A stretch of DNA of 51,803 nt, from contig NZ_BBBG01000018.1 in NCBI RefSeq assembly GCF_001315945.1, positions 1-51,803 of the forward strand. Direction: 5' to 3'. Numbering within the stretch: position 1 is the first letter of the stretch; each line of letters starts with the position of its first letter. The position numbers and the translations under genes are program-made. The notes under the pieces are model-generated. The model saw only the letters and a list, made by a program, of their open reading frames with translations, was not told where the DNA came from and ran no database searches. This DNA is from Methanogenium cariaci JCM 10550 (GTDB lineage: Archaea; Halobacteriota; Methanomicrobia; Methanomicrobiales; Methanomicrobiaceae). Shown one piece after another: positions 1-9,421 of the stretch.

Positions 1-87
1 CTGGAGTCTGGGTAGCGGTTGGTGTGGGTGTCTGTGTTGCTGTTGGTTCTGGAGTCTGGGTAGCGGTCGGTGTGGGTGTCTGTGTTA
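1..87 (-). repeat. 48-base tandem repeat coding a Thr/Pro linker
   Basis: Two near-identical copies (about 1-39 and 49-87) with a 48-base period are visible at the edge of the window. On the minus strand they encode a 16-residue Thr/Gln/Pro-rich unit (TATQTP type). Such linkers usually separate surface domains from a C-terminal anchor. The array may continue beyond the window. Confidence 0.8.
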
Positions 88-1617
88 CGGGCGGTTCATC
101 GGTATTGCTTACCATGTCTTCAGATGTTTCCGATAATGTTCTGACCCGTGCTACACGAATCGTGCTACTTTCCGCTACCGATCCACCATCATCATCGGTC
201 AGGGTGAGTGTTACCTTGTATTCCCCCTTGTGTTGTATAGGCATGAGATCCGGAGATCGTCCTGTTTTGTTCATCAATGATGCAGACCGTATCGTCCCCT
301 ACCGGATCACCCCAGTTAAATGAGGCCTCATGTATATCCGGCCGGGATCAGAGAAGTGAGCCCATGCCTCAACCGGTGTGCAGGTGGATGCTGAATCCGG
401 CAGGGAAAGAGAATCGATTGCGGGTGCAACATTTGAAACGATCACTGATGCGGTTTCAGAGTCCGCCAGGCCATAGGGGTTTGTTACCGTGAGGGTGACC
501 ACATATACCCCCCCGTTTTCTGTATACATGTGCTCAGCCGTCGCACCGGACCCAAAGTCTCCGTCGCCAAATTTCCATCGGTATCGGGTTTCATCGCATG
601 TGTTCAGGGAATCAGATGCATCAAAACAGATTTCTGATCCTTCATCACAGGATGATTTGGCGGTAATGGAGGCATACGGCGGAAACATCGTGCATATGAG
701 CTCCAGGTTGTGATTCAGGCCCGCTGCTACCTGGGAAAATCCGGTTCCTGCAGGTGCACTGCTGCACTGGCCAAAATAATCCGATCCCCATGCGACAATG
801 GTGCCGTCGGATGTGAGTGCCAGACTGTGAACAAATCCGGCGTCCACCTGTTTAAAATTGCCTCCGGTGGGTTCGTTGTTGCACTGGCCAAACCAGTTAT
901 TTCCCCCCCATGCCGCAACAGACCGGTTCTCGGTGAGTGCCAGACTGTGGGTGCCTCCCGCTGCTATCTGAGTAAATCCGGTTCCTTCAGGTGCATCGTT
1001 GCAGTCGCCAAAAATATCACATCCCCATGCGACAATGGTGCCGTCTGTGGTGAGTGCCAGGTTGTGAATTAATCCCGCCGCCACCTGGGTAAATCCGTTT
1101 TCCGTGGGTGCTTCGCCGCACTGGCCAAGCCAGTCATTTCCCCATGCGGCAATGGTGCCGTCTTCGGTGAGTGCCAGACTGTGGATGCTCCCCCCCGCTG
1201 CCACCTGGGTAAATCCGTTTCCTGTGGGTGCCCGCTGCACTGACCATACGTATCCGATCCCCCCCATGCGACAATGGAGCCGTCTTCTCTGAGCGCCAAG
1301 CTGTGATGAAGCCCTGCTGCTACCTGGGTAAATCCATTTCCTGCGGGTGCTCCGCTGCACTGTTCAAAATCGTCCCGGCCCCCCCATGCGACAATGGTGC
1401 CGTCTGTGGTGAGTGCCAGACTGTGGTAATATCCTGTGGCGACCTGTTCAAATTCGTCTCCGGCAGGTGCCTCGCTGCACTGTCCATATTCATTATTCCC
1501 CCCCCAGGCCGCTACTTTCCCGATTGCCGAGACCGGCATTACAAAAAGAAGAGATATCAGCATTAAACCCGCCAGTAATAATACTGCGTACCTCTGATCA
1601 TATGTCGATTTTTTCAA
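1..1617 (-). CDS. RCC1-repeat surface protein with PKD domain, partial at left edge
   Basis: This is a secreted or surface-anchored protein, cut off by the window edge at its C-terminal side. A TTG start at 1617 gives a signal peptide with a hydrophobic core, followed by RCC1-type repeats of about 40 residues. Each repeat carries the pattern DGTIVAWG, then GQC, then GFTQVAAG, then HSLAL. After roughly seven repeats comes a PKD-like domain (about 310-700) with the FGDG and VTLTVTNPYG signatures. A Thr/Pro linker then runs to base 1. RCC1 repeats are known to form a beta-propeller, and I infer a binding or adhesion role. The frame breaks near 1225 (a G run one base short) and near 350 and 230. 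Both TTG 1617 and the nearby GTG 1629 are possible starts; a GGCAGGG stretch favours TTG. The ligand is unknown. Confidence 0.8.
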
Positions 1618-1891
1618 TTTATACACCCTGCCCCCATAGATGTAATGCTTTACTACATGCAGTAACGATACAACATGCACGCAGAGTAACGGCACGGTAT
1701 GTAAAATAACGGTATGCTGGGCATAAGCGCCTAGCATAGAATTGATAAAAATCAACAGAATCGGTCCAAAAAATTAGGGAATAGGACTCCGATGATTAAT
1801 TGGACGGACTGATTGTTTGTAAAAACCAAATGTGTGATCCAATGATATGGTATACGATTTTTTCCGATATTCAAAGAGTTTTGGGGGCGGA

Positions 1892-3101
1892 TTAGTCTGC
1901 AAACATATCCCGTGCCGCTTTTATTCTTTCTTTAAATCCTTCTCCTTCCATTTCTTTGACAATGATCTCCAGAAGGTTCGGGATATCGATGTGCTGGGGG
2001 GGGCATTTCTCCAGACATTCCATACACTGCACACACTGGGAGGCGAAATGTTCCGGGCTGTTTGTCAGCACGCCGGAGAGGCGTACGGCATAGAACATCT
2101 CGGCATCCGGGTTCCTGAACATGTACTTGTTGTTGTAGAGTTCAAAGCAGAGGGGGGGATATCCACACCCACCGGGCAGGGCATGCAGTACTGGCAGCCG
2201 GTACAGCTGACCTTCATCAGTTCCCGGTAGGTTTTGGTCACCTCTTCGATGACCCCACGTTCGGCGTCCGAGAGGGAATCGGGGGGGTAGGCTTCATGTG
2301 CCGTCCGGATATTTTCTTTGATATGTTCCTCTTTGTTCATGCCGGAAAGGACAACGGTCACCTCGGGGGGGTGGTTCCAGATCCAGCGGAGTCCCCATTC
2401 CGCAGGCGTGCGCTGAACGGGTGATCGGTCCCAGATGTCCCCGACTGCGGGTGGCACCGGGTCGGTCAGGTTGCCTCCCCGGAGTGGTTCCATGATGATG
2501 ACCCCGAGACCTTTTTCGGCTGCGTATTTGAGCCTTTTGTGCCTGCCTGGTTCTGTTCGTCGAGAATATTGTACTGTATCTGGCAGAACTCCCACGGGTA
2601 GCGTCCACGATCGGGGGGGCGAAATCCTCTGCCGGGCCGTGGAAGGAGAATCCGGTGTTGACTATTTTCCCTGATTTTTTTGCCTCGTTCAGGAATGCAG
2701 TCATGCCGCATGCTTCGAGGCGGGCGAGTTTTGCTGTTGAGTCAAGCACGTGGATGAGGTAGTAGTCGATATGGTCGGTCTGTAATTTTTCAAGTTGTGC
2801 ATCGAGAAACCTGTCCATGTCCGCCCGTGTCGTCACCAGCCATGAGGGCATTTTGGTCGCCAGCCGCACCTTCTCCCGGTATCCGTCGGCAAGCGCCCGG
2901 CCGAGGAATGGTTCGCTCTCCCCCCCCATGTGATAGCTCCAGGCCGTGTCGATGTAGTTCACGCCGTGGTCGATTGCATATCTGATCTGTTGTGTGGCCC
3001 GCTCCTTGTCGATATGTCCGTCGGTTTCCGGGAGGCGCATGCAGCCGAAGCCGAGTATGGAGAGTTTGTCCCCCCGTTTTTGGTATGGTGCGGTAGAGCA
3101 T
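1892..3101 (-). CDS. Aldo/keto reductase with C-terminal 4Fe-4S ferredoxin domain
   Basis: This is a cytoplasmic oxidoreductase of about 400 residues. The N-terminal TIM-barrel half shows the aldo/keto reductase tetrad: D and Y in YIDTAWSYH, K in LATKMPSW, and H in YYLIHVLD. The C-terminal half carries two cysteine clusters, CTGCQYCMPCP and CVQCMECLEKCP, typical of the iron-sulfur aldo/keto reductases common in anaerobes. Its substrate cannot be told from sequence. The ATG at 3101 follows an AGAGGA ribosome site. The frame breaks at several C or G runs (near 3070, 2610, 2540, 2150 and 2000), so the protein appears in pieces, but the pieces line up in order without gaps. I read it as one intact gene with run-length errors. 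It stands alone. Confidence 0.85.
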
Positions 3102-3242
3102 GGTTGGTTCCTCTTGGTATGGGGGGGGAAAGATGTGTTGGATGGTATTTATGGTTTTTTGAGGGGGGGGTGGATATATCGGTTATTTTTGAATGAGGAT
3201 AATGATCGGGATGAAGGTTCATTGTGTTTTTAAAAGTGGAGT

Positions 3243-4085
3243 TCAAATTCCAATTGTATTCTTAATAATTTCTTCTTCTCTGAGTAAGGAAAACAAGTCT
3301 TCTATGGTTTCATTACATTCTGCTCGAATTTTCCAGTGAATTGAATGCAGTACCAGGCCATATCCCTGATATCCGATTACTTTTGTGCAGTGACTCAGAC
3401 CGGTCTTTATTGCAAGAATGCCTGTGACTCTATATGCTACTTTATACGCCATATTTTCCTTTGTAAATGCGACATCCGCTCCGAATATGAATAGATTTTT
3501 GTAGAAATCGTAGTAATCATCATTTACTTCACTGTGCAATTTTTGTGATGCAATATGTAGCTGGTTATAGGAGTCAATGACGGGTACAAATGATGATGTT
3601 TTTCTGTAGATTTGTAATTGGTTGTGAATTTCCGGTGTTACTTCTAAACGTGGATATTTTGTGTTGAAGTTTTCATTTACTGCTTTGATTATGTGGTCAA
3701 ATTTGCGTGCTCTCTCTGCAAAATAATCATAATCTGTAAAAAATGACTCATCAATTTCTCCAATCTCACATACTCTCTCTGCAATAGTATCAGCGATAAT
3801 GATATGGGTTTTATTGATTTTTGGAGGATTCATTTCTGCGAAATCTAAAAATAAATCAACACTTATTTTTGCAGTCTCTGTTGTTATATTTGAAACTGTA
3901 TCAGTTATCTCGGGGGGGATTACTGAGTTTAAATCGTTGTATCCCACTTTTTTACTAATTTCGTCTAAATTCAAAATACTTGCTGAATCTGATGAATATT
4001 CACTGATATTTTCTGTCATGCAGCCACAAACGGATATATTCGCAATTATCAGAATTATGAGAATAAGATTCAGGCAAGTCTTCAC
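3243..4085 (-). CDS. Hypothetical lipoprotein
   Basis: This 280-residue protein is unbroken except for a G run near 3911 that stays in frame. It opens with a lipoprotein signal peptide (hydrophobic core, then VCGC near residue 19), so it is probably anchored outside the membrane. The rest is mostly helical and charged, with no family I recognise. The start is a GTG at 4085. A TATA-like ATAAATATTT lies about 26-35 bases upstream (4111-4120) and there is no ribosome site, so the transcript is probably leaderless. The base composition is more AT-rich than the neighbours, which may indicate separate ancestry. The function is unknown. Confidence 0.75.
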   Translation of the reverse strand: MKTCLNLILIILIIANISVCGCMTENISEYSSDSASILNLDEISKKVGYNDLNSVIPPEITDTVSNITTETAKISVDLFLDFAEMNPPKINKTHIIIADTIAERVCEIGEIDESFFTDYDYFAERARKFDHIIKAVNENFNTKYPRLEVTPEIHNQLQIYRKTSSFVPVIDSYNQLHIASQKLHSEVNDDYYDFYKNLFIFGADVAFTKENMAYKVAYRVTGILAIKTGLSHCTKVIGYQGYGLVLHSIHWKIRAECNETIEDLFSLLREEEIIKNTIGI

Positions 4086-4481
4086 AATTTGAATATCAGC
4101 ATACCCGCGGAAATATTTATTGTGATTATTTTCAGGTTTTCCTTGTTTTATATTGTGTGGGGGGGAAGGTGGAGAGAGTATTTGGATGAAAAATACTCAA
4201 TCATAGAGACACTAAAAGAACTCGCCGATTAATGTTAAATTCGGTTCTGTAGAAATCTCCTGAAAAAATAGCAACCGGAAGATCAATCCTGCAGAATCCC
4301 CCCCTGATCTATTTTTGACCAAAAACAGACCGGAGTCTCTCAGTTCATGTCCGATAAGTGATACATCAATCCTGTAAAAACATATCCTGAAACCATGAGA
4401 AAAATAGTCTCATGTAGTTTCCCCATCCTCTTAAAGAATCCGGGTTACTATTCCCGGTAACTGGACACCGGATATGCTGTT

Positions 4482-4610
4482 TGCCCATACCTGCCGCTGT
4501 GGTGTATGATCCTCGCTATTTTGACCAATATTTCTGAATCTCCGGGCAAATATTGGTCTAATTTCCTATAATGGGCATTTCTGTCCCAAAAAATACATCC
4601 CCACAGCGGC
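4482..4610. repeat. Nested inverted repeats
   Basis: Three perfect inverted pairs nest or interleave here. GACCAATATTT (4523-4533) pairs with AAATATTGGTC (4548-4558) across a 14-base loop. TGCCCAT (4482-4488) pairs with ATGGGCA (4571-4577). GCCGCTGTGG (4493-4502) pairs with CCACAGCGGC (4601-4610). The central pair alone is an 11-base-pair hairpin. This could be a structured RNA, a protein-binding site or the remains of a small mobile repeat. Confidence 0.65.
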
Positions 4611-5007
4611 CCGGAGTGGCCGGTTCTCCGTTGAGACATCCCATACGTCCTCTCAAAATATCCGTCAATAATACCCCCCCCTTAATACTCTATAATGATG
4701 GGATATTTTAACAAATAATCCGCGTAAAAGCCTAATTTTCCTCCAGAAAAACGGGGGGGCAAAAAATACGGTCGTTCCGCCCCCCCGATTCGCCAATACC
4801 GGCAGTCAAAAAGATGAGGTCAGGGGGGAGACGTGGCTGACAAAACCGGAGTGGACGGGCACATCGCTCCCAGTCTCTCTCCACGTTTGCCCATCATTTC
4901 TTGCCTATAGCGGATGCATCCGGGACTGAATCGCGATTCGCACAAAAAAGAGAATTCATCCTCTAATCTAGATACTGTTTTGTTTTTAATTAATATCAAG
5001 TAACACC

Positions 5008-5020
5008 AATTATATATTCG
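5008..5020 (+). promoter_or_regulatory. TATA box of the uptake cluster
   Basis: AATTATATATTCG at 5008-5020 lies about 25 bases before the ATG at 5038, the spacing expected for an archaeal TATA box with a leaderless transcript. No ribosome site precedes the ATG. I cannot identify a metal-regulator operator with confidence. Confidence 0.6.
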
Positions 5021-5037
5021 TTCATACATATGCATTT

Positions 5038-6156
5038 ATGACCATGCCTGAATACCGGGGGGAAAAATCAGAGATGACTGAAATTGCCGGATCTAATGAA
5101 TTGCTTTCAGACATAGGCCATGACAGTAGTGATGGCTTTGATGAAGGGAGAAAAATTGTTATTCTTGGTATCCTTTTTATCCTCCTCTTCGCCACGGCCG
5201 CGGTTGCCGTGGTTATGGGTGCCTACGACATTACGATATTCGATGTTTATAAAACAATATTCACCCATCTTACCTTAGGTGACATCACAGAACTTCCGAA
5301 ACTTCATAACACGGTTGTATGGAATCTCAGGGTGCCAAGAATACTTCTGGATGTATTGGTGGGCGGTGCCCTTGCGATAGCCGGTGCAGTATTCCAGGGA
5401 GTGTTCAGAAACCCTCTCGTAGAGCCATATATCCTTGGAGTTTCATCGGGAGCCGCCTTCGGTGCCGCTCTTGGTATCGTATTTCCCGCCATCTTTTTTT
5501 CCATTCAGTTGTCCGCATTTGCATTTGGCTCGATGGCTGTTGCAATGGCATACTTTCTTGCCCGTGTCAGGGGGGCGAGACTCCGATTGTCACGCTCATC
5601 CTTGCCGGCGTGATCATCGGATCCATATTTGCCGCACTGGTTTCTTTGCTGAAATACATGGCGGACGATACGGCGTTACGGGAGATCGTCTTCTGGCTGA
5701 TGGGAGGATTTTATTACGTGACCTGGGATGATGTATTTCTTTTGGGTCCTGTTGTGTTCTTCTGTTTCATTGTATTGTGGGCTCTCAGCTGGAAGCTCAA
5801 CATTCTTTCGATGGGTGACGAAGAGGCGAGAACCCTCGGAGTAAATCCGGAAAAATATAAGTTTATTGTTATTGTTCTTGCCACCGCCGTTACAGCGATT
5901 TCCGTCTCAATTGTTGGCATCATTGCATGGGTGGGCCTCATGATGCCCCATGCTTCACGAATGATATTTGGCCCGGACAACCGGTTTGTAATTCCGGCCT
6001 CTCTTATGATGGGCGGCTTTTACCTCATTGTCTGCGACACCCTTGCAAGGACGCTTACCAGTTCGGAAATTCCGGTAGGGATTCTGGTTTCCATCATCGG
6101 AGCCCCCCTACCTCTGCTACCTGCTCAGAAACAAAGGCGGAGTAATATTCGGGTGA
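5038..6156 (+). CDS. FecCD-family permease of a metal-complex ABC transporter
   Basis: This is the membrane subunit of an iron-siderophore/cobalamin-type importer, about 370 residues with many hydrophobic segments. Family signatures include the stretch before [12 protein letters not shown], then [10 protein letters not shown], the loop with LGVNP that contacts the ATPase, and [12 protein letters not shown] near the end. The N-terminus is about 35 residues longer than usual and acidic; an internal ATG at 5074 is an alternative start. The frame breaks at 5570-5575 (six G) and at 6105-6111 (six C). Correcting both joins the pieces and gives a TGA at 6154, four bases before the ATPase start. It is the first gene of the cluster, so the substrate is best judged from the receptors and the CooC-like gene downstream. 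Confidence 0.9.
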
Positions 6157-6160
6157 TTTT

Positions 6161-7037
6161 ATGATCGAGGTAAATGATCTCCATTTCTCATATGGTCATG
6201 TTCCGGTTCTGTCCGGAATATCATTTCATGTGGATAAAGGTGAATTGTGCGGCCTTTTCGGGCCGAACGGAACCGGAAAGACCACACTCTTTAAGTGCTG
6301 TCTTGGATTTCTCAAAACCAAAGGGGGGGGACAATATCTATGAATGGTGAGCTCATGTCCGGCAAAAAGATCGAAGAGCTTGCAAAGATTGTTTCCTATG
6401 TCCCGCAGGACCACAAACCGCCTTTTCCCTATCTTGTACGGGAGGTGGTCCTTATGGGGGGGAGAACCCCGCACCTCGGAGGATTTTTCGGCGTAAAAAA
6501 ACGTGACAAAGAGATCGCACTTGATGCCATTGAGACACTCGGAATATCTGATCTCTCTGACCGGCCGTATAATCAGTTATCGGGCGGTCAGCGGCAGATG
6601 GTGCTGATGGCACGGGCGCTTGCCCAGGACACCCCTGTCCTTTTCCTTGACGAACCAACAAGTGCTCTTGATTTTCAGAACCAGATGAAAATCTGGAAGA
6701 TTATGCGTGAGATCTCGGCAGACGGGAAGACAATAATCGCATGCACCATGATCCGAATCATGTCGCCTGGTTCTGTGACCGGGTAGTTGTTGTAGGGACA
6801 GAAGGCATTGTCGCCAGCGGCCCTCCATCGGAAGTAATCTCTGAAAAAATACTCTCCGAGATATACAGCGATTCATGTTCCGTTCGCTCAATGGACGGAG
6901 TTCAGATGGTTATGCCGAGGTGTATTATGAAAAATGACAATTCCTCTGTCGATTATGACCCTGAATCTGTCCGGGGGGGAGATGTCAAAAACTGCATCGG
7001 GGGGGTTCATAAAATCGCTGTGGATTCTGAATGCTGA
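6161..7037 (+). CDS. ATP-binding subunit of a metal-complex ABC transporter
   Basis: This cytoplasmic ATPase of the FecE type pairs with the upstream permease. Walker A is GPNGTGKTT (about residues 33-41), the Q-loop is in SYVPQDHKP, the ABC signature is LSGGQRQ, and Walker B is VLFLDEPTS. The H-loop reads HDPNH after correction. The frame breaks at 6323-6330 (eight G) and near 6752, where ACCATGAT probably lacks one C of ACCCATGAT. A tail of about 40 residues beyond the usual end is Asp/Ser-rich and of unknown role. The gene starts four bases after the permease stop, so the two are translationally coupled. Confidence 0.9.
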
Positions 7038-7044
7038 AGGTAAC

Positions 7045-7075
7045 GGAGTTTGATTGAATGGTTAAAAGTATTGAC
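7045..7075 (+). repeat. 31-base direct repeat, copy 1
   Basis: These 31 bases are identical to 8553-8583, where they contain the ribosome site, start codon and first six codons of the methyltransferase gene. Here they precede the first receptor gene and lead only into a short frame. Confidence 0.9.
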
Positions 7076-7165
7076 GGAAAATGCCGGGAGGATGGTCGGG
7101 ACCGTCTTACCTCTGAAATGACCACGGGGATTAAGCCTTGGCGGAAGGTGAACGGATGCGGGTGA
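7058..7165 (+). pseudogene. Remnant of a duplicated methyltransferase start
   Basis: A 35-codon frame begins with MVKSID, the same as the methyltransferase at 8566, and then diverges and stops inside the start of the receptor gene. I read it as the left-over 5' end of a second methyltransferase gene lost after duplication of a methyltransferase-receptor pair. It might still act as a translated leader, since its start signals are intact. Confidence 0.5.
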
Positions 7166-8424
7166 ATGGCAACTGCAAATGGCTGGTTATTGTTCTCTTA
7201 CTGGCAGTTGTATCGGTATTCTTCGCGGGATGCACCGCCGGAGATGCATCCGGGGTTACACCGGACCCAAAGACTGCCGGGACCGGCTTTCGGACGGTGA
7301 CCGATTCACGCGGAGTAGAAGTGCAGGTACCTGAGAATATTGAGCGCGTTGTTTCCGTGTCAGATGGCCTCATTGAGGGGGGGACGATGTTCGCACTTGG
7401 TGTTGGTGATAAGATTGTCGCTCACGGCTCGTCCTGTATTCCGGGGGGGAAAGGGAACTGGACCTATTCCTACTCGACGACTGACGGGATAGTCAATGGA
7501 ACGGGAGGGAAACATGTGGAGGGAGTTCTCATGCCCCCCCATCTGAATGACCTCCCCCCCCAGGTTATGAACCACAATATGGCAATGAACTATGAGACTC
7601 TCTGCTCGCTTGAACCGGATGTGGTAATTATGCGTCCGGGATGCTGTACCGTGCCGACAACAGACAGTGATAAGATCGAGAAAACCATCCGGACGCTTGA
7701 ATCACTTGGGATTCCGCTTGTCGTCCTCCATAGCCCGAACTGCTATGATCGCCCGAATCTGAAAATTATTTCCGATGAGATCAACATTATCGGTGAGGTC
7801 TTTGGGAAGGAGGAAGAGGCTGAACGGATCGCCGGTTGCCTGGAGTCCCGGCTGGAGATGATCAAAGAACGAACCGGGAATATTCCGGAAGAAGAGAAAT
7901 CCAAAGTGCTGATGTTTGGTCTTTCTTCATACAACGCACAGTATGGATACCCGACAAACGGGCCAGGTGTTAGCTATGGACTGGGGACAACAGAGTCATA
8001 TATGGTTGAAGGGATCGTGAATGCGAAGAATGCTTACCGCTCCGATATCGGCTCCTATCAGATGTTAAGTACCGAACAGGTGCTGGCACTGGATCCTGAT
8101 GTTGTTGTGCTGAGCACATGGTGTGGCCACCACCCGGCGGATGAGCTGTATCATTCCACAAATTACCAGAATCTTCATTTGTTATCGGCTGTAGAAAACA
8201 ACCGGGTGGCATCCCTCCCGTTTATGCCCTGCAACTGTGTAAGGCGTCTGGAATATCCCATCGAACTGATGGTTATTGCAAATGCGGCATATCCGGAACG
8301 ATTTTCAGATATTGATCAGGGTGAGTGGCTGCTCTCCTTTTATATGGATGTCTATGGAGTGGATGAGGTCACTGCAAAAGCACTCAGGTCGGCACAGTGG
8401 ATGGACTGGTGTGCTGACGAGTAA
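7156..8424 (+). CDS. Substrate-binding lipoprotein of the metal-complex transporter, copy 1
   Basis: This is an extracytoplasmic receptor of the FecB/BtuF class, about 420 residues. The ATG at 7156 has a good AAGGTGA site; the longer frame from 7138 begins at TTG and is less likely. The lipobox is FFAGC near residue 21. The classic entry RTVTDSRGVEVQVP, LEPDVVIM and LALDPDVVVLST motifs follow. Unusually, Cys and His residues recur at points shared with copy 2: GSSCI, PNCY, PCNC before RRLEYPI, and MDWC at the end. That suggests direct contact with a soft metal or a covalent structural role. G and C runs at 7378-7384, 7443-7449, 7534-7540 and 7554-7562 keep the frame but probably add Gly or Pro. 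Confidence 0.88.
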   Translation: MRVNGNCKWLVIVLLLAVVSVFFAGCTAGDASGVTPDPKTAGTGFRTVTDSRGVEVQVPENIERVVSVSDGLIEGGTMFALGVGDKIVAHGSSCIPGGKGNWTYSYSTTDGIVNGTGGKHVEGVLMPPHLNDLPPQVMNHNMAMNYETLCSLEPDVVIMRPGCCTVPTTDSDKIEKTIRTLESLGIPLVVLHSPNCYDRPNLKIISDEINIIGEVFGKEEEAERIAGCLESRLEMIKERTGNIPEEEKSKVLMFGLSSYNAQYGYPTNGPGVSYGLGTTESYMVEGIVNAKNAYRSDIGSYQMLSTEQVLALDPDVVVLSTWCGHHPADELYHSTNYQNLHLLSAVENNRVASLPFMPCNCVRRLEYPIELMVIANAAYPERFSDIDQGEWLLSFYMDVYGVDEVTAKALRSAQWMDWCADE

Positions 8425-8445
8425 CTACCGGGGGAGAATCCGATT

Positions 8446-8565
8446 ATGAAAATGAATGGAATAAATTATTATCTCAGTTGCAGTGCGTGCTGTTATAGCA
8501 GTAGCAGCGGCTGTCTTTGCATCTGCAATTTCCCGGTAAATCCAACAAAAATGGAGTTTGATTGA
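8446..8565 (+). other. Possible tiny membrane peptide gene, uncertain frame
   Basis: An ATG at 8446 follows a GGGGGAG site. Read as given it encodes 39 residues with six cysteines (SCSACC and CLCIC). If one A were missing from the AAA near 8463-8465, the frame would instead continue as a hydrophobic segment rich in Ile, Val and Ala and end at the TAA at 8537. Such a one-base loss fits other errors in this window. Either way it would be a short peptide between receptor 1 and the methyltransferase. Function is unknown. Confidence 0.35.
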
Positions 8566-8583
8566 ATGGTTAAAAGTATTGAC
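8553..8583 (+). repeat. 31-base direct repeat, copy 2
   Basis: Identical to 7045-7075. It spans the GGAG ribosome site and the first codons of the methyltransferase gene, so this is probably the parental copy. Confidence 0.9.
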
Positions 8584-9420
8584 TGGAATCAGGTCTGGCG
8601 TGATGAATATAACAAGAATTTGGCTTGCAGATTTAACCGTGACTGGGTTTCCGAATGGACTCAGAAGGAGAACGCAAAATCCTTTCTGAAGTGTTCTGAA
8701 GAAAACCCTGAAAGAATCCGGAACGTCATCGAAAAACTTCAGGTAACTCCTGCATCATCGGTTCTGGATATCGGTTCGGGCCCCCCCGGGACTCTCGCTG
8801 TCCCTCTTGCCGGAGTTGCAGGGCATGTAACTGCCGTTGAACCTTCGGCAGGCATGCTGGAAGTAATGGAAGAATATGCCCGGAAAAACGAGGTATCAAA
8901 TATTGACATCCTGCAGAAAAGATGGGAGGATGTTGATGTTAAAGAGGATCTGGGCAGAAAATATGATGTCGTAACTGCCTGTTATTCCCTTTGCCTGCCG
9001 GATATTCACTCTGCGATAGAGTCTATGTGCCAGGCATCCTCGGATTCGTGTCATATATTCTGGTTTGCAGGTGTTACCGGCTGGGAAAGGGCAATGAATG
9101 ATCTGTGGCCTCTTCTCCATGAAAAATCCTATTGTTGTGATCCAAAGGCGGACGTTCTCTATAATGTTCTCTATTCAATGGGCATTTATCCTGATGTGCA
9201 ATCGTATGTGATAAATCACTCCCGGAAATACGATACCATCGATTCGGCAGTACATGATCTTAAAAGTCAGTATTGTGCCGATTCTGAAGAGAAACAGGAT
9301 ACTCTGAGAAATTATCTGTTAAGACAGAAAACGGCTGATTGGGATGGTATTGAAATTGGAGGGGCAGTGAATCATGTACACTTCAGCTGGAAGGTCTCCC
9401 CATCCGACGGGGGGGTTTGA
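8566..9420 (+). CDS. Class I SAM-dependent methyltransferase
   Basis: This cytoplasmic methyltransferase has 284 residues. Motif I is VLDIGSG followed by PGTLAVPLA (near residue 70), motif II ends with TAVEPSAGMLEVM, and a later acidic strand reads YDVVTACYSLCLPD. Motif I carries an extra Pro from a seven-C run at 8781-8787, where the family has one. The C-terminal third is unusual and Cys/His-containing. The gene sits between two receptor genes and its stop abuts the ATG of the second. That position suggests it modifies the transported chelator, or handles the complex after uptake. The substrate is an inference from context only. Confidence 0.85.
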   Translation: MVKSIDWNQVWRDEYNKNLACRFNRDWVSEWTQKENAKSFLKCSEENPERIRNVIEKLQVTPASSVLDIGSGPPGTLAVPLAGVAGHVTAVEPSAGMLEVMEEYARKNEVSNIDILQKRWEDVDVKEDLGRKYDVVTACYSLCLPDIHSAIESMCQASSDSCHIFWFAGVTGWERAMNDLWPLLHEKSYCCDPKADVLYNVLYSMGIYPDVQSYVINHSRKYDTIDSAVHDLKSQYCADSEEKQDTLRNYLLRQKTADWDGIEIGGAVNHVHFSWKVSPSDGGV

Positions 9421-9421
9421 A

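Larger units (their letters stand above)
4086..5037. other. 950-base gap with no convincing gene
   Basis: No reading frame here looks like a conserved protein. A 63-codon frame at 4448-4639 (minus) lies across the inverted repeats described separately and may be part of a dispersed repeat rather than a gene. The right end carries the promoter of the uptake cluster. Several G or C runs of seven lie in the gap (for example near 4300, 4675, 4755 and 4780). Confidence 0.6.

Noticed and set aside
1..1617. Regular spacing of near-identical 110-120 base units, resembling a CRISPR or satellite array
   Set aside because: The units encode RCC1-type protein repeats in frame with a signal peptide, and the spacing and divergence are those of coding repeats.
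4448..4639. A 63-codon minus frame as a gene
   Set aside because: It spans the nested inverted repeats and has no recognised motif; it may be a repeat-borne frame.
5021..5037. TCATAC near the uptake promoter as a NikR operator half-site
   Set aside because: Only one half-site is visible and no matching inverted half lies at the right distance, so I cannot support it.
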